64,000 bases of DNA from an uncultured Candidatus Nemicrothrix sp. (GTDB taxonomy: Bacteria; Actinomycetota; Acidimicrobiia; Acidimicrobiales; MedAcidi-G1): positions 52,608 to 116,607 of the forward strand of contig CAJXKL010000004.1 in assembly GCA_913055915.1 (NCBI GenBank). Reading direction: 5' to 3'. The position numbers and the translations under genes are program-made. The notes under the pieces are model-generated. The model was not told where the DNA came from. It worked only from the letters and a program-made list of their open reading frames with translations, and ran no database searches. The first letter of the stretch is position 1; every line of letters begins with the position of its first letter. Positions 41,693 to 50,147 of this stretch are shown here, piece by piece.

Positions 41693-43312
41693 TCAGGCCA
41701 GGTAGTTGACGCGCCGCACGATGAGTATCCAGGTCATCAGGGCGCTGATCGCCACCAGCACGAGGGCCAGGAGTGCCATCTCCGGGAGGTATGCCGCCTC
41801 GTAGGTGTTCCAGATCTCCACGGCCAGCGTCCGGAACCCAATGGGTGACACCAGGAGCGTGGCCGGCAACTCCTTCATGGTAGAGAGCATTACGAGGCCT
41901 CCTCCTGCGGCGAGGCTGGGAGCCATGAGGGGCAACTCGACGGTCCTGAGGCGCCGTATGCGCCCTGCGCCGAGCAGCCGTGCGGCATCCTCCATGCGCC
42001 TGGGAACCGTGGACACGGCGACCTGTGCCGTTCGTACCGCCTGGGCGCCGAAGTGGACGACGTAGGCGAACACCAGAACCGGGAGGGTTCCGATCAGAAA
42101 CTCGAATGGCGAGGCGTGCAGGGTCCAGAAGATGAGCGAAAGGGCGACGACCAGGCCGGGAATGGCGAAGCCGGCCACCACCACGGCGTTGATCACCCCT
42201 CCCACCCGTGTTCTGTGTCGGGTCAGGAGGTAGGCGACGGGCAGGACGGCGGCAATAGCGAGGATGGCTGCTACGACGCTGATCCACACCGTGTTCCACA
42301 TCGGGCCAAGAACGTCGTCGGCCCCGAGACGCAGGCTGGCACCACCACGTAGTTGGCGTGTCCAACCGGAGGTTCCCCAGTCAGCGAGTGAGGCCGCAGG
42401 CGAGAACAGCGCCAGCCCCACCACCAGCGTGCAGATGGCGAGTGATGGGGCCGACCACCGGCGGAGCGGCACGAGGAGGGCAGGTCGATCACCGACCACC
42501 TGTGTTCGGGTGCCCCGTCTGGCGATCGTCCTCTCTGCTGCGACTACGACGAGGGCGAGGACCAGCAGTACAAGGGCCAGTGTGAATGAGCGGTCCTGGT
42601 CGAACAATCTGGTCCGAAAGATGGTCTGTGTGAGGGTCTCGAAGCGCATAAGGTGTACCGCCCCGAAGTCGCTGACGGTGTAGAGAAACACCAGCAGGGA
42701 ACCGGCGGCAATCGCTGTTCGTGCCTGCGGCAGGACGATCCTCCTGAAGACCTGCACTGGGCTGTCGCCCAGAAGCCTGGCGTTCTCCTCAAGGGATGTA
42801 GGCAGCGTCGAGAGGCGTGCGGCGACGGGCAGGTAGACGTACGGGTAGGTGAACAGGGTGAGTACCAGCCATGCACCGAAGAGCCCATGGAGTCGCAGAT
42901 CCATGCTGATTCCGGTGACTGAGGCCAGGTCGTGGACGATTCCACCCGGTGTGAGGCCGGACTGGAGTGCGCTGGCCCCCACGAAGCTGGGGTAGACGAG
43001 GGGCAGGGGGACGGCGATGCGCCAGAAGCGCCGAAGCGGCAGGTCGGTTCGGGTCGTGAGCCACGCCAGTCCTGTTCCGATGAACGCCGCTGCCGTCGAG
43101 ACGAGGAGGCCCAGTTGGATAGTCCTCCACAGGGGTTCAAGGGTTGGGCGTGAGGCGATCGTTGCGAATTGACCCCCGCCTGTCGTGGCTGCCCGCCAGA
43201 CGACGTAGCCGCCCGGGATGGCGAACAGGACGGCTATGAGGAGGTTGGCTGAGACCAGCGAACGAGGAGGTCGCCCGACACCCGCCCGGTGTCGGGCGAC
43301 CTCCTCGTTCAC
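41693..43312 (-). CDS. Iron(III) ABC transporter permease
   Basis: A 539-residue inner-membrane permease made of two fused MetI-like halves, about 12 hydrophobic helices (examples ANLLIAVLFAIPGGYVVW, LALVLLVLALVVVAAE, AILAIAAVLPVAYLL, MALLALVLVAISALMTW). The two cytoplasmic coupling loops are visible: SLEENARLLGDSPVQVFRRIVLP and RMEDAARLLGAGRIRRLRTVELP. This layout is that of FbpB/FutB/SfuB ferric-iron permeases. It is last of the ABC gene set, ten bases after the binding-protein gene. Confidence 0.88.
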   Translation of the reverse strand: MNEEVARHRAGVGRPPRSLVSANLLIAVLFAIPGGYVVWRAATTGGGQFATIASRPTLEPLWRTIQLGLLVSTAAAFIGTGLAWLTTRTDLPLRRFWRIAVPLPLVYPSFVGASALQSGLTPGGIVHDLASVTGISMDLRLHGLFGAWLVLTLFTYPYVYLPVAARLSTLPTSLEENARLLGDSPVQVFRRIVLPQARTAIAAGSLLVFLYTVSDFGAVHLMRFETLTQTIFRTRLFDQDRSFTLALVLLVLALVVVAAERTIARRGTRTQVVGDRPALLVPLRRWSAPSLAICTLVVGLALFSPAASLADWGTSGWTRQLRGGASLRLGADDVLGPMWNTVWISVVAAILAIAAVLPVAYLLTRHRTRVGGVINAVVVAGFAIPGLVVALSLIFWTLHASPFEFLIGTLPVLVFAYVVHFGAQAVRTAQVAVSTVPRRMEDAARLLGAGRIRRLRTVELPLMAPSLAAGGGLVMLSTMKELPATLLVSPIGFRTLAVEIWNTYEAAYLPEMALLALVLVAISALMTWILIVRRVNYLA

Positions 43313-43322
43313 CGGGTCGACC

Positions 43323-44360
43323 TCACTGGTCCAGGATCCCGCTGGCTTCGATTATCTCTATGGTCCGTGTGAACTCGGCGGCCACGTCGGCTATCTGCAT
43401 GGCACCAACCGTGTCAGCCGGTGCCGGCGGAAGGGTCTCGGCAGCGTCGACCCCGATGGCCAGTGGGTACTCGTACACGGTGTCGGTCAGGTAGCGCTGC
43501 TGTGAATCGCTCAGAAGGTGGGTGAGCAGTCGGTTGGCAAGTTCCTTCTCGTCGCTCTGGTCCAGGATTGCAGCGGTGGCGATGATCATCAGGCCGCCGT
43601 CGTCGCCCTGGCTGAAAGCGTGGTTGGCTGAGCGCTGGGCGTCACCGTTTGCCGCGACCTCCTGGTGGTTGTAGTAGTGGTTCACCAGCCCGAATCGGAT
43701 CTCGTTGCGTCCCACCGCTTCAATGATGGCCCGGTTCTTGGGGTAGAAGCGGGCGCCGTTGGCAACCATGTCGTCAAGCCACCTGGTGGCTACGTCATCG
43801 CCGTTGCGCAGGCGAAACACCGTGAACCAGTCCTGGAACGAGGAGTTGCTGCCCGGTACGGCCACCAGGTTCTGGTAGTTGGGTCCTGTCAGGTCGAATA
43901 CGGACCCGGGCAGGTCGACTTCGGCCACCTCGTCGATGTTGTAGACCAGCACACGTGCACGGCCTGCGAAGCCGACCCAGGTTCCGTCGGGGGAGCGGTC
44001 GGTTGGCGCGACCCGGTCGAGCGTTTTCGTGTCGATGGGCGCCAGCATCGCCAGGTCGTCGAGGTAGCCGGCGGGGCCGGGGCTCCTGGAGAGGAAGACA
44101 TCGGCAGGGGTCTTTTCGCCCTCTGTCGAGATTGCCAGGGCCAGGTCGTTTGAGGAGCCGTAGCGGACGTCGAGTGTCACTCCTGTGACCGCCTCGAACT
44201 CGGCGAAGATGGGACCGACCAGCTTCTCGCTGCGCCCGGAGTAGACGGTGAGCGTCTGGTCGCCGTCGTCGCCTCCACACGAGGTCGATCCCGCAGCGAG
44301 AGTCGTCAAGAGGAGGGTTATTGCGATGAGTGTGGTTGGGCGGTGATGTCTGTTCAGCAT
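43323..44360 (-). CDS. Iron(III)-binding lipoprotein of ABC transporter
   Basis: A 345-residue extracytoplasmic binding protein. The N-terminal signal (LIAITLLLTTLAAGSTSCGG) has a lipobox with Cys28 as the lipidated residue. Then LTVYSGRSEKLVGPIFAEFEAVTG, TPADVFLSRSPGPAGYLDDL, and RFGLVNHYYNHQ, where the tyrosine pair matches the iron-coordinating residues of FbpA/FutA proteins. It binds ferric iron and delivers it to the permease. ATG 44360 follows GGAGGGGGGG, an unusually long purine run as ribosome site. Confidence 0.88.
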   Translation of the reverse strand: MLNRHHRPTTLIAITLLLTTLAAGSTSCGGDDGDQTLTVYSGRSEKLVGPIFAEFEAVTGVTLDVRYGSSNDLALAISTEGEKTPADVFLSRSPGPAGYLDDLAMLAPIDTKTLDRVAPTDRSPDGTWVGFAGRARVLVYNIDEVAEVDLPGSVFDLTGPNYQNLVAVPGSNSSFQDWFTVFRLRNGDDVATRWLDDMVANGARFYPKNRAIIEAVGRNEIRFGLVNHYYNHQEVAANGDAQRSANHAFSQGDDGGLMIIATAAILDQSDEKELANRLLTHLLSDSQQRYLTDTVYEYPLAIGVDAAETLPPAPADTVGAMQIADVAAEFTRTIEIIEASGILDQ

Positions 44361-44382
44361 TGGAGGGGGGGCTCCTACGGTT

Positions 44383-44404
44383 GGTTCCTGTGTGTAAAGG
44401 AACC
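44383..44404. repeat. Inverted repeat between ABC ATPase and binding-protein genes
   Basis: GGTTCC (44383-44388) and GGAACC (44399-44404), ten bases apart, in the 71-base gap before the binding-protein gene, beside an A/T-rich patch (AATAAATAATAG). As RNA it would fold as a 6-bp hairpin; such elements often set higher expression of the binding protein, or it may mark a second start of transcription. Confidence 0.35.
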
Positions 44405-44431
44405 CTAATAAATAATAGCAGGTAATCCAAC

Positions 44432-45487
44432 TTAGAAGGCGAAGACGCCAGGTCCGTCATAGGTGACGGTGACGCTGTCACCCCTCTGGAATGAGACGTC
44501 GGCATCGGTCCTGGCCCTCACGGTCGTGCCGTCACCAAGGCGTATCAACACCATGGTGTCGTGGCCGTAATACTCCACCAGCTCAATGACACCGTCACCG
44601 CCTGGGCTTACGGCCAGGTCCTCTGGTCGCAACATGATCTTGGTGGGTCCGCTCACCTTCGAGGCCAGCGGGACAGGCCCTATCGGCGTGGGGCAGGTCG
44701 AGCCATTCCCATCTGGGATCTGAACGGGGAACAGGTTTGCCTCGCCCACGAAGGTGGCGATCCACTGGTCAGCTGGCCGACGGTAGAGGTCATCGGGGCT
44801 GCCGACCTGGGCCAGACGGCCATCGTGGAGCACGGCCACCCGGTCACCCAGGACGAATGCCTCGTCCTGGTCGTGTGTGACGAAGACGGTCGTGACCCCC
44901 AGCTCCACGAGCAGATGGTGGATCTCGGTGCGGACCTGGGCCCGCAGGCTGGAGTCCAGGTTCGAGAACGGTTCGTCAAGGAGAAGAACGGCGGGCCGCG
45001 GTGCCAGCGCCCGTGCAAGGGCTACCCGCTGCTGCTGCCCACCGGACAGGGTCCCGGGCATCCTGTCGGCAACGCTGTCCAGCCCCACCAGGGAGAGGGT
45101 CTCACGCACCCGTTCGGTACTGAGGTCGCCACGGGGCAGGCCGTATCCGACGTTGCGGGCGACGTCCAGGTGCGGGAACAGCGCCCAGTCCTGGAACACC
45201 ATTCCTATCCGCCGCCGCTCGGGTGGCATGAACGCACCCGGACCACTCACGATCCGGTCGCCCAGTGAGATGCTCCCCGTTGTCGGACGTTCCAGCCCCG
45301 CAACGGCTCGCAGTAGGGTCGTCTTGCCACATCCGCTGGGTCCGAGCAGGGCGATGATCTCTCCGGGGGTCACCGAGAGGGAGACGTCAGAGAGCACATC
45401 GGGGCCGCCGTAGTTCACCGACACAGCGTCGATCTCGAGTTCGACCGGTGTCGGGTCCACCGCCACCGGTCGATTGATGTTCACCAC
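44432..45487 (-). CDS. Iron(III) ABC transporter ATP-binding protein
   Basis: A 351-residue importer ATPase. Seen: Walker A LLGPSGCGKTTLL, Q-loop MVFQDWALFPHL, signature TLSGGQQQRVALARALA, Walker B VLLLDEPFSNLD, H-loop FVTHDQDEA, and a C-terminal TOBE domain (MLRPEDLAVSP ... GDSVTVTYDG). This matches FbpC/FutC. First gene of the ATPase-binding protein-permease set. GTG start with a weak ribosome site (TTAGGTGTG). Control by the nearby DtxR-family regulator is plausible. Confidence 0.88.
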   Translation of the reverse strand: MVNINRPVAVDPTPVELEIDAVSVNYGGPDVLSDVSLSVTPGEIIALLGPSGCGKTTLLRAVAGLERPTTGSISLGDRIVSGPGAFMPPERRRIGMVFQDWALFPHLDVARNVGYGLPRGDLSTERVRETLSLVGLDSVADRMPGTLSGGQQQRVALARALAPRPAVLLLDEPFSNLDSSLRAQVRTEIHHLLVELGVTTVFVTHDQDEAFVLGDRVAVLHDGRLAQVGSPDDLYRRPADQWIATFVGEANLFPVQIPDGNGSTCPTPIGPVPLASKVSGPTKIMLRPEDLAVSPGGDGVIELVEYYGHDTMVLIRLGDGTTVRARTDADVSFQRGDSVTVTYDGPGVFAF

Positions 45488-45533
45488 ACCTAACAGGCTA
45501 GAGGTGGTTGACCTCTCGTCACAAGGCGTGCGG

Positions 45534-45575
45534 CAGCAACCTGTTCAATGCATCCTGTTGCTGATCCCTGATCAG
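45534..45575. terminator. Hairpins at the 3' end of maf
   Basis: Two overlapping foldable elements just at and after the maf stop (minus strand): CTGATC-CCT-GATCAG (45561-45566 with 45570-45575) and CAGCAAC/GTTGCTG (45534-45540 with 45557-45563). They may end the dus-maf transcript, but no T-run follows, so the call is weak. Confidence 0.3.
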
Positions 45576-46162
45576 AGGCTGGAGCCGCCGGGCCGGTCGG
45601 GGACCTGAACGCCAAGAACCGTAAACAACTCCAGCGCGGCTCCCAACGACAACCCGACCACGTTGTCAAGGCAGCCATCGACCTCGGTCACGAACCTCCC
45701 GCCACCACCCTGGATGGCGTAGCCACCTGCCTTGTCTAGGGGTTCGCCGGAAGTCACATACGCCCGGATCTCGTCGTCGGGCAGTTCCCTGAAGGAGACC
45801 CTCGTGGTGACGACCCCGGTGGCGTCATGGCCGCCGTGCCGTGCGGCTATGCCTCCCACCACCTCATGGGTCCGGCCGGAGAGCAGCCTCAGCATCTCCT
45901 CTGCCCGATCAGGCACATGTGGCTTGCCGAGCACCTCGCCATCGATCACAACAGCGGTGTCGGCGGCGAGGCCCGTCTCGCCGGCCACGACGACCGAGTG
46001 CAGCTTGGCCAGGGCAAGCCGCTGCACCATGGCCGATGGGTCCTCTCCTGCCAGCGGGGTCTCATCGACCGGGGGGACCCTCACCTCGGGGTCAAAGCCC
46101 GCATCACGCAGAAGGGTCAGCCGCCGTGGCGAACCCGATGCCAGCACCAGATGGCCGCTCAC
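45572..46162 (-). CDS. maf: Maf-like nucleoside triphosphate pyrophosphatase
   Basis: A 196-residue Maf/YhdE family protein. Seen: LVLASGSPRRLTLLRDAGF at the start, VDETPLAGEDP, GLAADTAVVIDGEVLGKP, and YAIQGGGGRFVTEVDGCLDNVVGLSL. These enzymes hydrolyse non-canonical or modified NTPs (dTTP, UTP, m7GTP) to monophosphates, and overexpression affects septation. Start GTG 46162, four bases after the dus stop; the two form one transcript. Confidence 0.9.
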   Translation of the reverse strand: MSGHLVLASGSPRRLTLLRDAGFDPEVRVPPVDETPLAGEDPSAMVQRLALAKLHSVVVAGETGLAADTAVVIDGEVLGKPHVPDRAEEMLRLLSGRTHEVVGGIAARHGGHDATGVVTTRVSFRELPDDEIRAYVTSGEPLDKAGGYAIQGGGGRFVTEVDGCLDNVVGLSLGAALELFTVLGVQVPDRPGGSSL

Positions 46163-46166
46163 GGGC

Positions 46167-47369
46167 TCATCCTCCCGAGACCAGGGCCTCGGCCTCGGCC
46201 GGCGGCGGTGTCATATCCTCGGGGTCGTCCAGCCAGCCGTCGGGAAGCACGACCCGTCTGGGTCCGCCGCGGTGGCTTCGTGGAATCCGCAGTGAGGCCG
46301 GGTCGATCCCCATGCCCCTGCCGAGGTCAGCCAGCATCTCGTTGAGCAACCGGTCCAGATCATCGGGCGAGTCGATGGCCTTGAGGTTCCTCCGGGCGGC
46401 CGGGCCCGTCGGGTAGCCCTTCAGGTACCAGGTCGTGTGCTTGCGGAAGTCCCGGATTCCGTGTGGTCCCGCCCAGTCCACCAGGAGGCGGGCGTGCCGG
46501 GACATTGTCGCAGCCACGCCCGCAAGGTCCGGAGGGTCGTTGGTGTCGGAACCGCCCGAGGCGGGGGAGTCACCGAACACAGTGGCCAGGTCTCCAAACA
46601 GCCATGGCCGCCCCAGGCAGCCCCGCCCCACCACCACACCGTCACAGCCAGTGGAGCGCATCATCCGCAGGGCGTCCCATGGCTCCCAGATGTCACCGTT
46701 TCCGAGCACCGGAATCGAGGTCACGGCGTCCTTCAGTGATGCCACCGCCGACCAGTCGGCCTCGCCGGAGTAGAGTTGTTCAGCTGTGCGGGCATGGAGC
46801 GCAAGGGCTGATACACCCACATCCTCCGCTATCTGGCCGGCCTGCAGGTAGGTGAGATGTCCGTCATCGGTTCCCTTCCGGAACTTCACGGTGACGGGAA
46901 TGTCTCCGGCAGCGCCCACGGCGGCGCCCACGATCGACCCAAACAGCCGGGGCTTGAGCGGCAGGGCGGCCCCGCCCCCTTTTCGGGTGACCTTGGGCAT
47001 CGGGCAGCCGAAGTTGAGGTCGATGTGGTCGACCCTGTCATCGTTCACGAGCAGGCGGACAGCACGGTGCATGCTCTCGGGCTCTGTGCCGTAGAGCTGG
47101 ATGCTGCGCGGCGACTCGTCGGGTTCGAACCGGCTGTGGCGGGCCGTCTTGGCATTGCCGTCAACGAGGCCACGTGCGGTGATCATTTCGCTGACAAACA
47201 GGCCGGCGCCCATCTCCCTGCAGAGCGTCCGGAAGGGGGCATTGGTGACGCCGGCCATCGGGGCCAGCACAACCGGCGGCCATACCTCCATCGGGCCGAC
47301 CCGGACTGCTCCGAACTCGTCTGGGGCCGCCGGTGCCACGCCGACGTTCACCTCGCTGCGCAGGCCCAT
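46167..47369 (-). CDS. dus: tRNA-dihydrouridine synthase
   Basis: A 400-residue FMN enzyme of the DusB type. Seen: VVLAPMAGVTNAPFRTLCREMGAGLFVSEM, IQLYGTEPESM, DLNFGCPMPKVTRKGGGAAL with the catalytic cysteine, VTVKFRKG, ALHARTAEQLYSG, PVLGNGDIWEPWDALRMMRSTGCDGVVVGRGCLGRPWLF. It reduces uridines in tRNA D-loops using NADPH. ATG 47369; an in-frame extension to 47504 would overlap the next gene. Confidence 0.91.
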   Translation of the reverse strand: MGLRSEVNVGVAPAAPDEFGAVRVGPMEVWPPVVLAPMAGVTNAPFRTLCREMGAGLFVSEMITARGLVDGNAKTARHSRFEPDESPRSIQLYGTEPESMHRAVRLLVNDDRVDHIDLNFGCPMPKVTRKGGGAALPLKPRLFGSIVGAAVGAAGDIPVTVKFRKGTDDGHLTYLQAGQIAEDVGVSALALHARTAEQLYSGEADWSAVASLKDAVTSIPVLGNGDIWEPWDALRMMRSTGCDGVVVGRGCLGRPWLFGDLATVFGDSPASGGSDTNDPPDLAGVAATMSRHARLLVDWAGPHGIRDFRKHTTWYLKGYPTGPAARRNLKAIDSPDDLDRLLNEMLADLGRGMGIDPASLRIPRSHRGGPRRVVLPDGWLDDPEDMTPPPAEAEALVSGG

Positions 47370-47404
47370 GGCGGCAAGCGTACGGCCGGGGGAGTGGCTG
47401 GTGT

Positions 47405-48262
47405 TCAGGCTGTCAGGCGAAAGCCCTGGTGGGCCGTTGAGCTGTCGGGTGTGTTGCCGAGCCTCGCCCCTACGCGGTAGCGGTTGCAGTAGCTGTCGTG
47501 GCACAGGAATGAGCCGCCCCTTGCGATCCTGTCAACGCCCATCGGGGGACCGGTTGGATCAACGAGGGGCCGCTCCACAGGGTGGTGCGACGAGAAGTGG
47601 TCCATGCACCACTCCCACACGTTGCCTGAGCAGTTGAATAGGCCAAAGCCGTTTGGTTCGAAAGTGTCCACGGGGCAGGTCCCGGCGTAGCCGTCTTCAG
47701 CCGTGTCCTCAATCGGAAAGGTCCCGGTCCAGATGTTGCAACGGTGTTCGCCGTCCGGGCAGAGGTCGTCACCCCACGGCAGCCGGGCCTGCTTGAGCCC
47801 TCCACGTGCGGCGAACTCCCACTCCGCCTCGGTCGGGAGCCTGCCACCGGCCCAGTCTGCGAATGCCATGGCGTCGAACCACGAGACGTGGACGACGGGG
47901 TGGTCGCCTCTGCCCCCCAGGTCCGAGTCGGGGCCTGTGGGGTGGCGCCAGTCGGAACCGAAGACCTGGCGCCACCAGGGTGCGCTGACCACCCCACGGG
48001 TCTCGGGAAAGTCGTCGGCGAGGTGTCCGGCGAACACGAACGACCAGCCCTCGGACTCAGCGGTCGTGGTATGTCCGGTGGCATCAGAGAAGGCCGTGAA
48101 CTCGTCATTGGTGACGGTCGTCGACGAGATCCGGAAGGGGGTGAGGTGTACTTCCCTCACCGGGCCCTCTCCATCCGCCGGGTATCCGAGGGGGTCTTCG
48201 CTTCCCATCAGGAAGGAGCCTCCAGGGAGGTCGACCATCTTGGCGAGTGGGTCGACGGTCAT
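47405..48262 (-). CDS. Formylglycine-generating enzyme (SUMF1-like)
   Basis: A 285-residue FGE-sulfatase domain protein. Seen: LPGGSFLMGSEDP, HPVVHVSWFDAMAFADWAGGRLPTEAEWEFAARGG, NCSGNVWEWCMD, ARGGSFLCHDSYCNRYRVGARLGNTPDSSTAHQGFR. Cys254 and Cys259 are the pair that bind copper and activate O2 in true FGEs, so this is probably active and not merely an FGE-fold protein. It converts the sulfatase CxPxR cysteine to formylglycine. No sulfatase is in the window. ATG 48262 overlaps the stop of the alpha/beta hydrolase upstream. Confidence 0.9.
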   Translation of the reverse strand: MTVDPLAKMVDLPGGSFLMGSEDPLGYPADGEGPVREVHLTPFRISSTTVTNDEFTAFSDATGHTTTAESEGWSFVFAGHLADDFPETRGVVSAPWWRQVFGSDWRHPTGPDSDLGGRGDHPVVHVSWFDAMAFADWAGGRLPTEAEWEFAARGGLKQARLPWGDDLCPDGEHRCNIWTGTFPIEDTAEDGYAGTCPVDTFEPNGFGLFNCSGNVWEWCMDHFSSHHPVERPLVDPTGPPMGVDRIARGGSFLCHDSYCNRYRVGARLGNTPDSSTAHQGFRLTA

Positions 48263-48939
48263 TCCAGGTTCGCCCCGAACGACCTGATGGCGTCGGCGCA
48301 CTCATGTGCCGCCTTGACGTGGACCATGTGGCCCTGGTCAGGGATCACGACGGTGTCGCGCACGTCGAGGTCCCTCTGGAACAGACCTGCGGCGGCGGCG
48401 AACCTCTTGTCCCGCTCGCCAAGGAGGATGAGCACCGGGACGGTGATCTCTGTCAGCCGGTCGATGACCATCGAGTCGACGTGCATGGAGAGTTCCTCAA
48501 CGCCGGGTGGTAGGTCCAGTTGTTTCGTGCTGGCAATCACGGCTTCGTTCCACTCGTTGCGGGCCTCCACCCTGCGGAATCCGGGGCCGGAGGCGACGAG
48601 CACCAGGGCGGAGACCTCGTCGGGGTGTTCGAGCGCGTAGGCAAGCGACAGGTAGCCACCCAGGCTGTGACCGATGAGGACGGCCGGTCGGCCAGCACCA
48701 CCCAACACGGCGCTGAGGTCTCCCAGGGCATGCTGGCGCGAGTACCTGCCCGGTGGTGGTGTTTCGCTCTCACCGTGGCCTCTGAGGTCCCATGTGGTTA
48801 CGGCGTGGTCGTCGGCAAGGGCATCTGCAATCGGAGTCCATACCGATCGGTCGTTGGCCCAGCCGTGGGTGAACACCAGGCTGGGCCCGTTTCCCCGGCT
48901 GGTCGTGACGATTCGGACCCCATCGTGACCGTCGATCAT
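48259..48939 (-). CDS. Alpha/beta-fold hydrolase
   Basis: A 226-residue serine hydrolase. Seen: LVFTHGWANDRSVWTPIADAL (oxyanion region), TWDLRGHGESE, nucleophile elbow VLIGHSLGGYLSLAYALEH, PVLILLGERDKRFAA with the acid, and IPDQGHMVHVKAAHE with the catalytic His. Substrate unknown. It lies between FGE and the epoxide hydrolase genes, overlapping both by four bases, so the three are one operon. Confidence 0.87.
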   Translation of the reverse strand: MIDGHDGVRIVTTSRGNGPSLVFTHGWANDRSVWTPIADALADDHAVTTWDLRGHGESETPPPGRYSRQHALGDLSAVLGGAGRPAVLIGHSLGGYLSLAYALEHPDEVSALVLVASGPGFRRVEARNEWNEAVIASTKQLDLPPGVEELSMHVDSMVIDRLTEITVPVLILLGERDKRFAAAAGLFQRDLDVRDTVVIPDQGHMVHVKAAHECADAIRSFGANLE

Positions 48940-50087
48940 CGGAGCCCCCTGAAGAACTCCCTGATGTCGGAAACCAGGATCTTCGGATTCTCTAGGGCAG
49001 CGAAGTGGCCGCCGGCGTCATGGTCGGCCCAGAACGTCAGGTTGTGGGCCGCTTCCACCCACCTTCGCCGGGCGGCGAACAACTCGTTCGGGAATGTCGA
49101 CACTCCCAGGGGAACGTCGCCGGTGGCGCCCAGGGTTGGTGACGGTGCCCTCATCGTCTCAAAGTAGATGCGGGTCGACGAGTTGATGGTGCCCGTGAAC
49201 CAGTACACGGACACGTTGGTGAGAAGGGTGTCGCGGTCGACGGCGCTGAACGGGTCACCTTCGTGGTGGGTCCAGCCGTGGAACTTCTCGCCGATCCACG
49301 ACAGAAGCCCGGCAGGAGAGTCGTTGAGCCCCGTTGCGAGCGTCTGGGGCCTCGTCTCCTGGATGCGGAAGTAGCCGTTGTCCTCGGCCATGTACCAGGT
49401 GGCGCGGTCCAGGTGCTGCTGCTCAAGAGGCGTGATGTCAGCGAAGTCGTCATCGTTCCCCGGTGGGCCCGCAGTCATCATGTTCACGTGGCAGCCAACC
49501 ACGTGGTCCGGGTCCACCTGGGCGATCTGGCGTGAGATGAGCGAACCCCAGTCGCCACCCTGTACGCCGTAGGACCCGTAGTCGAGGCGGTCCGCGAGGG
49601 CGGCAAAGGCTCGGGCCGTGCGCTCCACACCCCAGCCCCGCTCATGGGTCGGCCCCGACCAGGCGTAGCCGGGAAGCGACGGTGCGATCACGTGAAAGGC
49701 GTCTGCCTCATCTCCACCGTGGGCCGTCGGATCGGTCAGTGGCCCAATGACGTCCTGGAACTCGACCACGGATCCGGGCCAGCCGTGGCTGAGCAGGAGG
49801 GGCAGAGCGTGGTCGTGGGGGGAGCGCTGGTGAATGAAGTGGATCCTCTGGCTGTCAATCGTCGTGGTGAGGTGGTTGAACCTGTTGAGGCGTGCCTGCT
49901 GGGAGGGCCAGTCGAACCCATCGGCCCACCAGGCAGCCAGTTCCTTCAACCATGCGAGGTCACAGCCGTAGTCCCATCCGGTGTCGGGCAACTGGTCGGG
50001 CCAGCGTGTGTTGCGGAGGCGGTTGCGGAGGTCGGCCAGGTCATCCTCTCCGATGTCGATTGTGAAGGGGTTGGTCTCATCGGTCAT
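48936..50087 (-). CDS. Epoxide hydrolase
   Basis: A 383-residue alpha/beta-hydrolase with the N-terminal EHN domain (DDLADLRNRLRNTRWPDQLPDTGWDYGCDLAWLKELAAWWADGFDW). Seen: LLLSHGWPGSVVEF with the HGxP oxyanion motif, nucleophile Asp in VQGGDWGSLIS, and the catalytic His near the end in DHDAGGHFAALE. It opens epoxides to diols. ATG 50087 is chosen; a longer frame to 50372 would overlap the divergent SDR gene. It is first of the epoxide hydrolase-hydrolase-FGE operon. Confidence 0.88.
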   Translation of the reverse strand: MTDETNPFTIDIGEDDLADLRNRLRNTRWPDQLPDTGWDYGCDLAWLKELAAWWADGFDWPSQQARLNRFNHLTTTIDSQRIHFIHQRSPHDHALPLLLSHGWPGSVVEFQDVIGPLTDPTAHGGDEADAFHVIAPSLPGYAWSGPTHERGWGVERTARAFAALADRLDYGSYGVQGGDWGSLISRQIAQVDPDHVVGCHVNMMTAGPPGNDDDFADITPLEQQHLDRATWYMAEDNGYFRIQETRPQTLATGLNDSPAGLLSWIGEKFHGWTHHEGDPFSAVDRDTLLTNVSVYWFTGTINSSTRIYFETMRAPSPTLGATGDVPLGVSTFPNELFAARRRWVEAAHNLTFWADHDAGGHFAALENPKILVSDIREFFRGLR

Positions 50088-50147
50088 GTGCGGACCGTAA
50101 CCGGCGGCCGCAGCCACGCTTTGATCCGGCTGGTACGTTCCTCCGGC

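Noticed and set aside
45488..45571. Canonical 19-bp iron box before the ABC ATPase
   Set aside because: Only scattered resemblance (CCTAAC, TTAGG) and a 5-base CACCT/AGGTG repeat; not enough to call.
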